DNA of 64,000 bases from Scleromitrula shiraiana (Eukaryota > Ascomycota > Leotiomycetes > Helotiales > Sclerotiniaceae). Below are positions 34,926-46,495 of this stretch, in pieces. The stretch is from assembly GCA_028455995.1 (NCBI GenBank), contig JABELC010000004.1, positions 2,480,001-2,544,000 on the forward strand, read 5' to 3'. The notes below the pieces were generated by a model that was not told the DNA's origin, made no database searches, and saw only the letters and a program-made list of their open reading frames with translations. The translations under genes were made by a program, and so were the position numbers. Position 1 is the first letter of the stretch. Every line of letters begins with the position of its first letter.

Positions 34926-37003
34926 TCAAATACCACTCGACAAAAACACCACGCTCAACATAGCTATTGTGCACATCAATACTCTCGGTATGGAACCTCT
35001 ATTCGCATCCGACTGATCGTGTACCGCTCCAGGGTAATTGCAAGTGACTTCCCCACTCTCGTTGGCGGTTCTATGCACGCCATAACTCTGATTAAAGCCC
35101 ACATCTCCAGGAGTGGGACATCCAAAACCCATGACAGCTGGACAGGCACGCACAATACCGTAACATAAATCATCGCATGGCAGAACTTCTTTGTAAGGTC
35201 CAGGCACAATATCCGTATCGATATTGGGGTTTCGTGACCCATTCATAGGTAAGGATGTATTGGCCAGAATGACTTGTGAGGTAGGAAGAAAAGTACCGTT
35301 AGGAAACGGCTGCCCCATAGCACGCTCCTGCAGCCATGAATGCTCGGTAGACCAGCCGGTGCACCTGGGTATGGAGACAGTGCAGAGCCAGGTTTTATAT
35401 GCCGCGTCGCATGTGGTGCAATTTTGAGCGAGCGAATATTGGGATGATGAGGTGGTATTGCATGGAATCTGTGCTAAAGCTTTGCGAAAATAATCATACG
35501 ATTTCTTGGTTGAATTGTCGTACCAAGCTGCCAACTCTGAAACGTTTAGCTTGTTCGGATTTGCTGGTACCGTGTAGGCGACTTGATCACAGAAGGATAG
35601 ATTGTATATCAGTGCACAATTATTTTCTGCATTATAGGTTAATTCTGCACTGATGAATTGGAGATTGATCTTCACATACCTGAGATTGTAGAAAAGGTTG
35701 TTGCCTTGAACACCTGTCCCCCACCCCCTACGCCTTCTCTCCCAAGAGCTGTTGCGTTACCGCTCATCGCCAGAATGCCATAATATGAGGTACCGGCAGT
35801 CAAACCGTCGATATATAGTTGTTGTTTGGGATAAGCATCTGACCCTCTAGTAGTCATGGATACCTGAACTAGACCAGTATTTTGGCTTCCGTTGGTGGTT
35901 CCTGCAATCTCTGCCATTTTTTCAAGCCCACAGTATGAGTTCTGTAAGCCCGTCATAGAAGTATTCGACGTTTTGCTGGCGAACATAGTGTAAGGTGGAG
36001 CTAAATTCATCCACTCGTCGGCTATTGTACCATTCTCCATCGTGAGATCATTAGTGACAAGTAGAGCCGAGCTACTATCACTATCGACAAGGACGAGGTT
36101 TGTAACTGAGCTGTTGTATGTGTGAAAAGGTGCATCAATGGATGCTGCGATCTGAGCACTCCAAGTCCCCGTATAGCCTCCCGTCAAGTTTGCGCCTGTC
36201 AAACCAATATATACATCGCCAGTGGCATTCAAATTTACCATGGCTGCTCCACCTTCTAACGTGTAGGCTGTCTGCGTGCTGGAATCTTGACCTGGCCCAG
36301 GGCTTTTGTTCTTTTCGGATTCAGATACGTAAAGTTGAAGTTGTGACGGTGGCTCCAGATTCGAATCTGTAGCCTCGGGTTGCGAACAAACATTGACTGT
36401 AATATATAACGTTCTACTACTCGCAGAACCCGACTGTCGGGATCGCAATGTGGAGTTTGATTTCCACTGCTCATTCATGTTTTCCTCCTCGTCTTCAATA
36501 TCCCGAGATACCAAATCTGTACCCTCGGTTTCCCCATCATCGCCATTGTCGTTCTCAACATCCTCCGTCCGAAGTCGAATCTGGGATGGCAACCCGCTTG
36601 CTTCAGGAGATAGGGCATCCCATAAAGATGAATTGGGGAAAGAATATGATATTGTTTGACCTTGCTCGACCTTCGTGGTTACAACCTGATTGTTCACTAA
36701 AGGAGTTGGATCATCTGTGCTGGCTACTCTCCCAATTATACTTCGATCGTATCCTAGAAACTCCGCTACGTATCCCTCAGATCTTGTATCTAATTCCTCA
36801 CCATCCAGTTCGTTATCCAGTTCCAACTCGGCAATACCCAATAACCGTTCATGATTATGGTCTTCAGGTCGTATCGAGTCAACATCGGCGGCATATGCGA
36901 AGTGAGGAGATGCGAAAGTAAAATATAATATTAGTAACATTATTGAACCCATAAGGGAGGCAGCCAGCCGCGATTGCAGCGGACTAAGCTTTGGCAAAGG
37001 CAT
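34926..37003 (-). CDS. mid1: Mid1-type stretch-activated calcium channel component
   Basis: Exon 1 37003-35680 and exon 2 35626-34926 are joined across a 53-bp GTATGT...CAG intron in phase 1, giving 674 residues. An N-terminal hydrophobic signal (LAASLMGSIMLLILYF) is followed by a long N-glycosylation-rich extracellular region (many NxS/T) and a Cys-rich C-terminal domain: CALIYNLSFCDQVAY, CTTCDAAYKTWLC, CTGW, LPCDDLCYGIVRACP and GFGCPTP. The C-terminus is hydrophobic (MCTIAMLSVVFLSSGI), as in related Mid1 proteins. Mid1 partners the Cch1 channel at the plasma membrane and in the ER to admit calcium under stress, mating or azole treatment. It looks intact. Confidence 0.93.
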
Positions 37004-37722
37004 TACGATAGTATTTGAAGGATGCGCATTGGACAGTAATGGTTCCGCGGGGCAGAGTACTCGAACATTGATTTTCGTCTTTCTAAGATTTTCGACATTC
37101 GAATATCATGTCTGCAATTCCTCGAATTTTAAAGAGAGTGGTTACTCCTGGAGAATTGTAAATCGCAGGACGTAACTTTTTGGTGTTTGAGTTGGAGTCT
37201 CAAATGCCGCTGCGGGTCAAAAATAAGCCCTATTATTGGCCGGCTGATTTTTCAGGTAGGTACGTATGACAATCACAATACAATTCGAATAAACTTCATA
37301 TGTTAGGTAGAGAAAATCGTTACGAATTAGAATAGGAACCCAAGTAGTTGAAAATAGTGCGATATGAAATCATTTGTGTGGTGAAAACATGATACGGTAA
37401 TATGTAATTGTGATATTGTGACGGCATATATCCTGAATTGAAGATTCGGGAGAGAACGTTGCATACAGTTTAAATCATGTTGAAAGACAATTCATGATTT
37501 CCGCAAGACCATAGCAGATTCATCGTGAGCTCTCATTATATCACTGCTACCCTCTACTCCGTTTTCAACGCCCACCACGACTTCAGAACCCCCTCCATTT
37601 TATACCGCCTATATCCGAGTAAATTTCGTTCCCCGCATTGATTATTTTACCACCATTCTGCCCTACAAAACTTTGAACGATTTCGGCAGCGAGATAGTGG
37701 TATGTATATGTAGGCACATCAC
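37004..37722. other. mid1 promoter and yop1 3' region
   Basis: 0.7-kb spacer between two minus-strand genes, so it should hold the mid1 promoter and the yop1 terminator. No further gene is seen. Confidence 0.5.
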
Positions 37723-38431
37723 CTACAAAGACTTGGACGATTCAACTTTGCTAGCTCCGGAGAAATAGCGGGCGAATACAGGCTGGATGAAGGATCGGAA
37801 AACAATTTGAGCACCACTTTAAATATGTTAGCATTATCTTTCCCCGCCTCATTTGTATTGTAAAACTTACCCGGTGACTGGGAGTGCGAGCCACAAAACG
37901 AAGATAAACTTGAATGTGTAGTAGAATGGGAACCAGTATACAACGGTGAAAACGCTCTCGAAAACGGTCAAGAAAGCGAAAACGACCCAGTACTGAAATG
38001 GAGAGTTAGCTGTAGTTCTATTGCGTGATGATATCGTTAAAGCTTACGGTGAGCCACTGAGTGTCATCAGCTTTACCAGTACTGAAAAGAGCTTCCAGAG
38101 AATAGTAGCCGGGAAGTACGAATCCCGCAAGATTTGTAAGGAGCTGTCCTCCAATGTTGAAAAAGATAAAGAAGAAGTAGAATGCAATGACTCCCAAGAA
38201 AGCGTAAACCTTGGGAACGGAGCTTTGTTTCTCGAGATTGTTCAAGGTAGGATATTTAGATAGCTATAAAAACAATCAGCTATGGGTCCATTTGATATCG
38301 TTGGTCAATGAAGCAGTCAAAGATATACAATTCATCGAAAAGATTGATTTCAAGAAGCTCCGGATAGTGCAGTGACATACCTCCTTGTCAATTTGGGAGA
38401 TGGTTCCCTGGACTTTGTCTTGGAATGACAT
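37723..38431 (-). CDS. yop1: Yop1/REEP (TB2/DP1/HVA22) ER membrane-shaping protein
   Basis: Four exons on the minus strand (38431-38381, 38263-38048, 37992-37871, 37816-37723) with consensus GT-AG introns give 160 residues, close to the family length. The sequence MSFQDKVQGTISQIDKE, LSKYPTLNNLEKQSSVPK, the GYYSLEAL motif, DDTQWLTYWVVFAFLTVFE and the end GAQIVFRSFIQPVF is textbook Yop1. It forms two reticulon-like membrane hairpins plus an amphipathic C-terminal helix and tubulates the ER with reticulons and Sey1/atlastin. The gene looks intact. Confidence 0.96.
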
Positions 38432-39530
38432 CTTTGAAGATCTTTTGAGAGTAAGAGGGTTCTTGTATTATTTAAATGTATGCGGATATATGGAATATAT
38501 TGCGAGAAGGAAATTTGAGGGAGTTGTTGTTGTTATCGAGTTGGATGATGGAAGGATTTTAGAGTTGGAGGTGGTTTTTGAAAAAGGTTAGTAAAGTTAG
38601 GTTAGAAAAGTGTTCTTTGTCAGAGTAGTGATTATGACGCAGAAGAACAACTAAGAATCGTTCGGAAGCGGTGGGGTTTAAATAACCCTTGAGGCTTGGT
38701 CTAGGGTTATAGCTACAATGTCCTGTATTGATACCTGCGCGTAGTAAATATACTGTTCGACCACACAAAAAGTACAGTATACAATTGGTTCAATTCAATT
38801 GATATTGAGATGCGATTATTTATTTATTAGAAAGCACCAAGGTGGTGAATTGTGTGAATTGTGTGAATTGTTCGTAGATAGTTTACATGTTAGTAGTTAG
38901 AAGCTAACAATGAGGCAGTTTACACTGAAACGACCTACTACACCAATACCAACAGCAATGTCAATACCAATACGGGTACTGTGAGAACTCAATTTACCTA
39001 CAAGTTTGGTTGGCGTATTCGCATGTGTTGACATAAAGAAACATCATCAGGGAAGCTTGGTTGAAGATTTAGGGTTTCATTAAACTTATTAATGGTATAT
39101 CATACATATATAATAATAACTGTCAGTATATTCCTATCTACATAGCATATACCTACCTAGGTACTATATACTGCTATACAACCACCCGTAGATACTTTCA
39201 AAAATCTGTTAGTTCTCGACCAATGGCTTCTAAATGTACAACTTCAGTCGTAAATACATACCTCAGTAGTAATTAGACGTATATATTTGAGCCATGAATA
39301 TAAAATATCTTATCCCATCTAGATTTGTATAGTATTTGTTGAAATCATCGAAATGCTTACTTCTCCTCTGCTTACCTACCTAGAAAGGTGCTCATTGCCA
39401 TACATACATATTAAACACCAATATGAATGGGTAGAAGGCTAATAAGTTCAAGTCCTTTTGAGTTCACCACCACCAACAAACAATGAGGAGATATCAATTG
39501 ACCCTCAATACCCTTGAGTTCCGCAGATCC
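38432..39530. other. yop1 promoter and spacer
   Basis: 1.1-kb spacer with no gene recognised. Short direct repeats such as GTGAATT (38843-38868) and AATACCAA (38945-38975) are present. Confidence 0.5.
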
Positions 39531-40110
39531 TTAATCAGATCTTCCAATCCTTAAGCCAATAGCTGTACGTAATCTGTTCCGTCTTGCTTCCAATCTTCCA
39601 GCCGTGTTAAGACCAAGGGCCAAGAGAACTTCATTTACTTGCAAACCTGACATATTCGCAATACCAGAGGACTTTTCTGGAAAATCCGGGATTGCCAAAC
39701 CAGTCTCAATATCCACTAACACGTCTGTTTCGCCATTAGGTCTGTCACAGATTGAGGCTATCGAATTTTGTGTACGGTAAATCGAATTTCGAGCTCTATG
39801 ATAGATTGATATGTATAATCAACGGTTGATAGAGGAAATAAACATACTCTGCGGATGATTTTCTTTAGATTCTATCAAATCTCGCGATCATTTCCTATTG
39901 CATTGCCTCGATCTGCTGTTGCATCGCTACACTTCGTCGTTGCAGTGCCGTATTCTGTTGTAAGATTCGGTTCATTTGCACGCTTTGCTGAGATAGAAGG
40001 TTGCGTATCTCTGCTGCATCGTTGAGCGCCGGAAGATTTCCGAATTTCGCACATTCTTCTGATGCCATTAACAGACCTTGTACAATCCGAGAAGCATCAG
40101 GGGCCGCCAT
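39531..40110 (-). pseudogene. Small coiled-coil protein gene with two in-frame stops
   Basis: Exon 1 (40110-39848) and exon 2 (39795-39531) join in phase over a GTATGT...CATAG intron, giving about 175 codons. An upstream in-frame Met at 40146 is possible. Exon 1 begins MAAPDASRIVQGLLMASEE and runs into a Gln-rich amphipathic helix (SQQSVQMNRILQQNTALQR) suited to a coiled coil; exon 2 has LQVNEVLLALGLNTAGRLEA. The frame is broken by TAG (39897-39895), where Gln fits after AMQ, and by TAA (39867-39865). Sequence on both sides of the stops stays coding-like (EMIARFDRI), so the stops look recent. I do not recognise the family and give no function. Confidence 0.6.
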
Positions 40111-40676
40111 AATTAATTGTACAACAGTGTAATTATACTTTAGCAAAACCTATATATAAGAGGGATTTCATGCCAATAGTACATGAGTAGGATGAATTCA
40201 TGAAATAGAACGGCAAGGAAAGTAGAGTAGGGTAGTGGAGAGATGATTGTTTTGATGTAGAGATGGAAAATAGAGGCATATTAGGAAAGCACATGGGAGA
40301 TACTCTCATTATTGGTGATGTGCGCATTTCGAGAAATTGGAGTTTGTTTTTATTTTGCAAGATGATAATGCACTAAGCCAAACTTAGCTTGGTGGTCGCT
40401 TCGTTGGTGCGTTAACCGGATACCTCAAAGATTTGGTAAACATTGAAATCATTCTTTCAAACAACATATTACCAGGAAACCATAACACGACAAACTCGCC
40501 CTCATATCTATTGTTCAATCTATTGAGGTCGTAGGATAGGACCAGAATTAGGACTCAATTGAATTTTCATCCAAATCGATTACCAGGACAGGTAGAGGTG
40601 AATATCGCAAAATAAACAAAACCCAGCCACTTTTTCATCATCCTTCACTCCGATTTTGAGAAACAAACAACACTGA

Positions 40677-43328
40677 ATGGACATGATGGGTGAGTATTTT
40701 GTGAAAGATAGCGCGCTTCAATGCGCGAACCCCTTCACTTCGTTTACACATGCTAATTGCATAAAACATTTAAAGATCGCCCGCCTGGAGAGAAAGTTGC
40801 CATAAAACGATCAAGGTCCAATACCGCCGCATCAGCCAAAACTCGTAAACGTCCCCAATCTCGAGCATCAACTACCAGTGTTCATAGCGGAATTGCGCAA
40901 CCAATTCTCGATCAACAACAATACATGGATCAAACACAATGGTATGAGCACAACCATAATACGCAACATAATGGCCTTCCGCAATTAACTCCGGAGGATA
41001 TGGTTATGAATTCCGCATCACAATTACAAAATCCCAGAAATTATGACATGGAGCATAATCTCAATGGTGTACCAAATCATATCATTCCACCCTACCATCC
41101 AGAAATTCAATATAGGCCAGAGAATGGACGACAATCTATGCCACTGGACAACTATGCAACCACTTTTGGAGAGGCTGACAGCCAGGTTGTCGATGGTCGA
41201 AGCGATGAGCAGGATGAAGCAGACTCTTTGGCCGGGGCAAATGGCGCGACAAAGAAAGGATCCAAAACAAGCGCGGCCAATGAGCTCGAAATGAGACAGC
41301 TTTTTCAATCAAATAAACATCGTACCTTACAAGACGTTGCCGCAGAACTTTTACTTAACGAAAGGGGACCTCAATCTGAAAGGCAGAGACAAGTCTTTGC
41401 TATGCTTTGGTATGTATTTTGCATGGCCGTGAGAGAAGTCTTTCGAAAGCTAATTTTGTTTATTTTAGGATTAATAAAGTGTGCGACAAAGGAACAGGAT
41501 CTGTACCACGAGGTCGTGTTTACGCAAACTATGTATCAAGATGCGGTACAGAGAAGGTGACCGTTTTGAATCCGGCATCATTTGGCAAGCTTATACGCGT
41601 TCTATTTCCCAGTCTTAAAACTCGGAGATTGGGTGTTCGTGGCGAGTCCAAATACCACTATGTGAACTTCAGTCTTAAAGACGATCAACCACAACTTCAT
41701 GAGACTCAATCGAATCAACCCATCACCAGCTTCAACGATGCTAGCTTTACTCAAGGTTTCAAGTGTGTACACTCCCCCAACGAGTTTTTAAGTGTTCCCA
41801 CTGACCAGATAGTCAAAGTATGAACTCGCAGATTCAATATCCCATGGACAAATATCCAATTGATAGAGCTCCGTTCCCATCTCCAGCGATTCCTCAAGAT
41901 TCCGAGCAGTCCAGGCAACGCCCTGAAGGTTTTATCAGGCCTCATAGCCTCTACACTCAGCCGGTAGTTAACAAGCTTTCGGATCTTGAATGCACAACAA
42001 AAACGCCACAAGTCCTTCATTTTGCGCCCCTTGGAGAACCTGCTATGCAGGATTATGGCCCAATAACCCTTCCCAAAATCCAACAGTTCTTACCTACAGG
42101 TACCGATCCAGACTCAGCACTAGCTTTGACTGCACTTTATCGCTCGCACTGCACTTCCTTAGTCGAGCAAGTTCGTTTTTGCAAGGAGAAAACTTTTTTT
42201 CATCTCTTCACTGCATTCCAAGGTACTCTGACTATGCCTGTCCAGAAACTCTTTGCGGATAAGGCTCTTGCACCATGGATTAATCAATGCGACATCATTA
42301 TGTACCAAAATATGATGCGAGTTGTGGCGCCTCTTACGCTCCAGGTCGTACCGAAGGTAGTGCTAGATACATTGCGCAATATTTCTGACCGACTGGTAGG
42401 ACATATACAGAACTCATTTCACGGACTACCTGCCCATGTCATCGAGGCAAAAGTTGGACCGGCAACAACATTTGCAAGTTTATTGGATAAAGAACTAAGA
42501 GTGAATTTAACTGCTCATGCCGCAGCAAACATGTTATCGAATCCCTACAATCGAGACCAGATGTATGAAGACTTCATCACTATGGTCAGCATAAGAAAAG
42601 TTGCCGAGAGTGTACCAACGAGGGGCATGGATGACGTAGTCAATCTCTTCATCAGCGAATTGCGTGACCTTCTAGATCCTACGCCTGAGGTTTCGTGGGA
42701 GATAGAAGGACAAACTCCTTTTGGGGAGATGGCTGCGCGAATGGGACGACAAAGACAGGCAAGTGTCCATACGGATGCTACTACAGAAAATGTTCTTGAT
42801 CGTTGGGTCAATTTACTTCTCTCGCTTCCTGCCAAATTTCCGTATGCCACACATGCAGAGATCGTTTGGTGTGTTCAAAAGATTGGCACGGCTGTTATGA
42901 GAGATCTTACCATTGCTCAAGGTAAGAGCTTCGGTGCTTGGTGGGTTACTAAATGTTGGATAGATGAGATGATTGCTTTCATGGCAGAACAAGGTGGCTT
43001 TATGCAACGGGAAGCCGTTCAGAGCACGTTTGGAGGTGCGAACAGACATCATGCCGCAAGCCGAGGAACCAGTCAACATGAAACTCGATACAGTAGTGGA
43101 AGTGATGAATTTCTCGGACGTGGCGTTAACGGTGATCGCAGTATCTCAGTTCCCCGGCCCATGGACATTGCTAGGGAGGCTGCAATGAATGTCGCCGCTG
43201 GTCATGATGACAGTGGCATTGGAATGAGAACCCCGGATGATGAATTCGCCATGGGGAAATACGGATTTGGGCAAGACGATACACATGCTTCGATGGAGTC
43301 TAATTCTCTTGGACACTCAATGACCTAA
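40677..43328 (+). CDS. RFX-family winged-helix transcription factor
   Basis: Four exons: 40677-40689, 40776-41409, 41469-41762 and 41819-43328, all GT-AG and in phase, giving 816 residues. The first exon is only MDMM plus one base, so the true start is upstream of the longest open frame. The RFX DNA-binding domain (about 206-290) includes QVFAMLWINKVC, VPRGRVYANYVSRC, LNPASFGKLIRVLFP and RRLGVRGESKYHY. A C-terminal region (from about 360) contains the extended RFX B/C and dimerisation-like segments. Relatives are S. cerevisiae Rfx1/Crt1, S. pombe Sak1 and Acremonium CPCR1, which control DNA-damage response, cell-cycle exit and, in Acremonium, beta-lactam synthesis. The N-terminus is Gln/Asn-rich. 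It looks intact. Confidence 0.94.
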
Positions 43329-44679
43329 GACTATGTGTCTCTTGGAATAATATTCTGGATATTAAGCACTTGGAATAAAGAACCGGCGTTATGATTATTC
43401 TTTGCTTTAGGGTTGGTTGGCGTGTTTAGTGCGGCTGGGAGGGATGATTTAACGAAAATGATTATACGAACGGTTGTATAATGGGCGGATAGGTGTATAT
43501 TGGGTGGGTTTTGATTAATTGTACTTTTGACGATTTGAGTAGATCTGAGTATCGTTCGTCTAATGGTTGGGTTATTTTCTATTTGGATCCAGCATCTACT
43601 TGGGATAGATCGTTGGATGGCGTTTGACGTGTTAGTTTCGTAGTTACCTATCTATATAATTGGGTAAATTGGGAAGAAAACAACTCAGGTGGTCAGCGGC
43701 TCTTTATATCATGCATTTTAGGATTTTACTATTAACGAAATTACATTTATTGTCCACTTAACCCTATTAAAGAACTACTACACTTCTGCTCAGAAGCCTT
43801 TGATTTAACATTGAAGGGGGCGCTGCTACTACACTACATATGTCACGGATATCCGATATATCTGGACTGTACTGGAATTTTCTACATGCCGAGAGGAGCA
43901 AAGTGGATTACCTAATTCATAGAGTTGTCAGATTCACTCTTTGAAGGAAGAAAACGAGGAAGAAATCTTGTATAATATTCCGATTGGTCTAATCAATATA
44001 GGTGAATGGAATTCCAGAACAGAACTTCTTTGTGATACATACCAAGCAGTATGAAATTTGAAAGTTGATCACGCAATATTACAACAATATCTAAACCACC
44101 ACATTTTCAATTTATAACCTAGCAAACTTTCTTTCTACCTTGAGAATCGTATTTATTATTATTAATGCATAGCTTCATTAATCCATTTAATCCTTTTATA
44201 AATGAACAGAATCTCCAATTCAACTACTTGGATCTATATAAACACATCTTCAGAAGACCTAAAAGGTTTCAACCAATCTTTTACCCTTGTTTATCGAGAT
44301 CTAACTCCATTCTTCTCGCTTATGATAGAAAGGAAAAAAAGGAAAAAAAAGGAAAAATCGAACAAATCGCAAGCCTTGGCTCCGATATGATGCCGATCTG
44401 AAATACTTGGAATTATTGGAACTAAAACTAACCGTCGGACAGTACTGACTGGACGGCCTACAATACTCACTCTCGATTTGTATGACTCTTTTCAATTATT
44501 CAACGATTCTCTAAATATTTCCCCCCCCTCCAAATTCTTTTGCCCTTCTCTTGTTATTCTTCTTCTTCTTCTTTCTTCTCTTCTTATAATAAGTACCTAC
44601 ATACCTCACACTCCTTTCGATTTTCATAACTCATTCAGATTTATAGTAATTATTGTTTCTATCATATAAACTTTTAACA
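43329..44679. other. Spacer between RFX gene and aspartate kinase
   Basis: 1.35-kb spacer. The last 200 bases before 44680 are CT-rich (TTCTTCTTCTTC near 44555), a common fungal promoter feature for a highly expressed biosynthetic gene. No additional gene is recognised. Confidence 0.5.
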
Positions 44680-46495
44680 ATGGTTACCGAAATCGAGTTA
44701 AACGGCAGTCATGAACATTCTTCACCGTTGATTTCGAATTCTCTGAACCACAACGACAAAGATCGAACTTGGGTTGTGCAAAAGTTTGGTGGAACAAGTG
44801 TGGGGAAATTTGCTGTAAATATCGCGGAGGACATTGTACGGTAGGTATTCACTCAATTGCCTTCACAGAGAGATCAATTCGGTGACTAATCCTTGATGAT
44901 TGCAGTACGAGCTTGAAGGATCATAAAATTGCCGTCGTTTGCTCTGCGAGAAGTACTGGAAAGAAGGTTGAAGGAACAACAAGCCGGTGAGCTCCTATGA
45001 TGCAATTGGCTTCATACAAGGGTGCTGAATTTATATTTGCAGGCTGCTAGAGATCTATGGCGTCTTGGAAGCCGTCATTTCTTTGAAAGATCCGGATTCG
45101 GTCCATTACGAGACATTGGTCAACGAATACGAAAGGCTAGTCCAAGTCATCTGCAAAGATCACATTGCGGCAGCGAAGTTACACATACAAAACCAGGAAA
45201 TTTGCTCGAAACTGTCGCTGGAGATTGAGAAAGAGTGCAAAGAGATAATAGATTACCGAATTGCTGCCGAACGATGGCATCTGGAAATCGATTCCAGGTC
45301 GAAGGATCGCATAGTCAGTTTTGGAGAGAAATTGAGTTGTCGGTTTGTCGCTGCGTTGCTATACGACAGGGTAGGCTATTTTAACAAAAAATCCACTTGG
45401 CTTTACTTACAATTTTTATAGGGCGTCGATTCAGAATTCCTGGATCTATCGGATGTGATTCATTTCAAAACTCCAAAAGGAATGAGCCTGGAATTTTATA
45501 GAGATGTGGCTCAGGCAATACATGAGAAGGTCGAAGCTTGTGGGGATAGAGTGCCCGTTATTACAGGATATTTCGGAACGGTCCCCGGTGGTTTGATGGA
45601 TGGAGAAATTGGGAGAGGATACACAGATCTTTGTGCCGCATTAGTAGCTGTGGGAGTAAAAGCCGAGGAGCTACAGGTATGGAAGGAGGTTGATGGTATA
45701 TTTACTGCAGATCCATCGAAAGTACCAACAGCCCGACTTTTGTCCACTATCACACCCTCCGAAGCAGCAGAATTGACGTTTTATGGTTCCGAAGTTATTC
45801 ATCATTTGACTATGGATCAAGTGATGAGGGCAACACCGCCAATCAAGATCCGTATCAAAAACGTCAAGAACCCGAGAGGAAATGGGACAATTATCTTACC
45901 CGACCCCGTATTAGCACCTGGACATCTTACGCATGCGAGAAGCCCAAGTGTTCTGAGCTTAAGGAAAACACCCAAACGGCCTACAGCTGTTACCATTAAA
46001 GACAAGATTTCTGTTATTAACGTACATTCGAACAAGAGGTCAATTTCGCATGGATTTTTCGCAAAGGTCTTTGCTATCCTCGATAAAAGGCAGATATCCG
46101 TGGATCTGATATCCACTAGTGAAGTTCACGTTTCTATGGCTGTTCACTCGGCGAATATAACTGCCCAGGATATGCAGAAAACTAGAGATGAACTCAAAGA
46201 GTATGGCGAGGTTAGCATTCTTAACGACATGGCCATTCTCAGCTTGGTGGGATCAGAGATGAAAAACATGGTTGGAATTGCTGGGAAAATGTTCTCTACT
46301 CTTGGAGAGAACAATGTGAACATTGAGATGATTTCTCAAGGTAATCCCAGCTCCCGCCTATGTATCATTTCTGGCAAAGACTTACATGTGAATTCAGGAG
46401 CGAGCGAAATCAACATATCTTGTGTTATAGATGCATACGAAGCCACACGGGCAATGAACATACTGCATACGAATCTTTTCACATTTTTGGAATAG
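44680..46495 (+). CDS. hom3: Aspartate kinase (first step of Thr/Met/Ile synthesis)
   Basis: Exons 44680-44840, 44906-44986, 45043-45370 and 45422-46495 give 547 residues; all junctions are GT-AG and in phase. The nucleotide-binding start WVVQKFGGTSVGK (Lys35), VVCSARSTGKK, the catalytic-region ITGYFGTVPGG and GRGYTDLCAALVA, and VWKEVDGIFTADPS are family signatures. The C-terminus holds two ACT domains (about 400-545: SVINVHSNKRSISHGFFAKV, SLVGSEMKNMVGIAGK), where threonine feedback acts. The enzyme phosphorylates aspartate in the cytosol at the entry to homoserine-derived amino acids. It looks intact. Confidence 0.96.
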
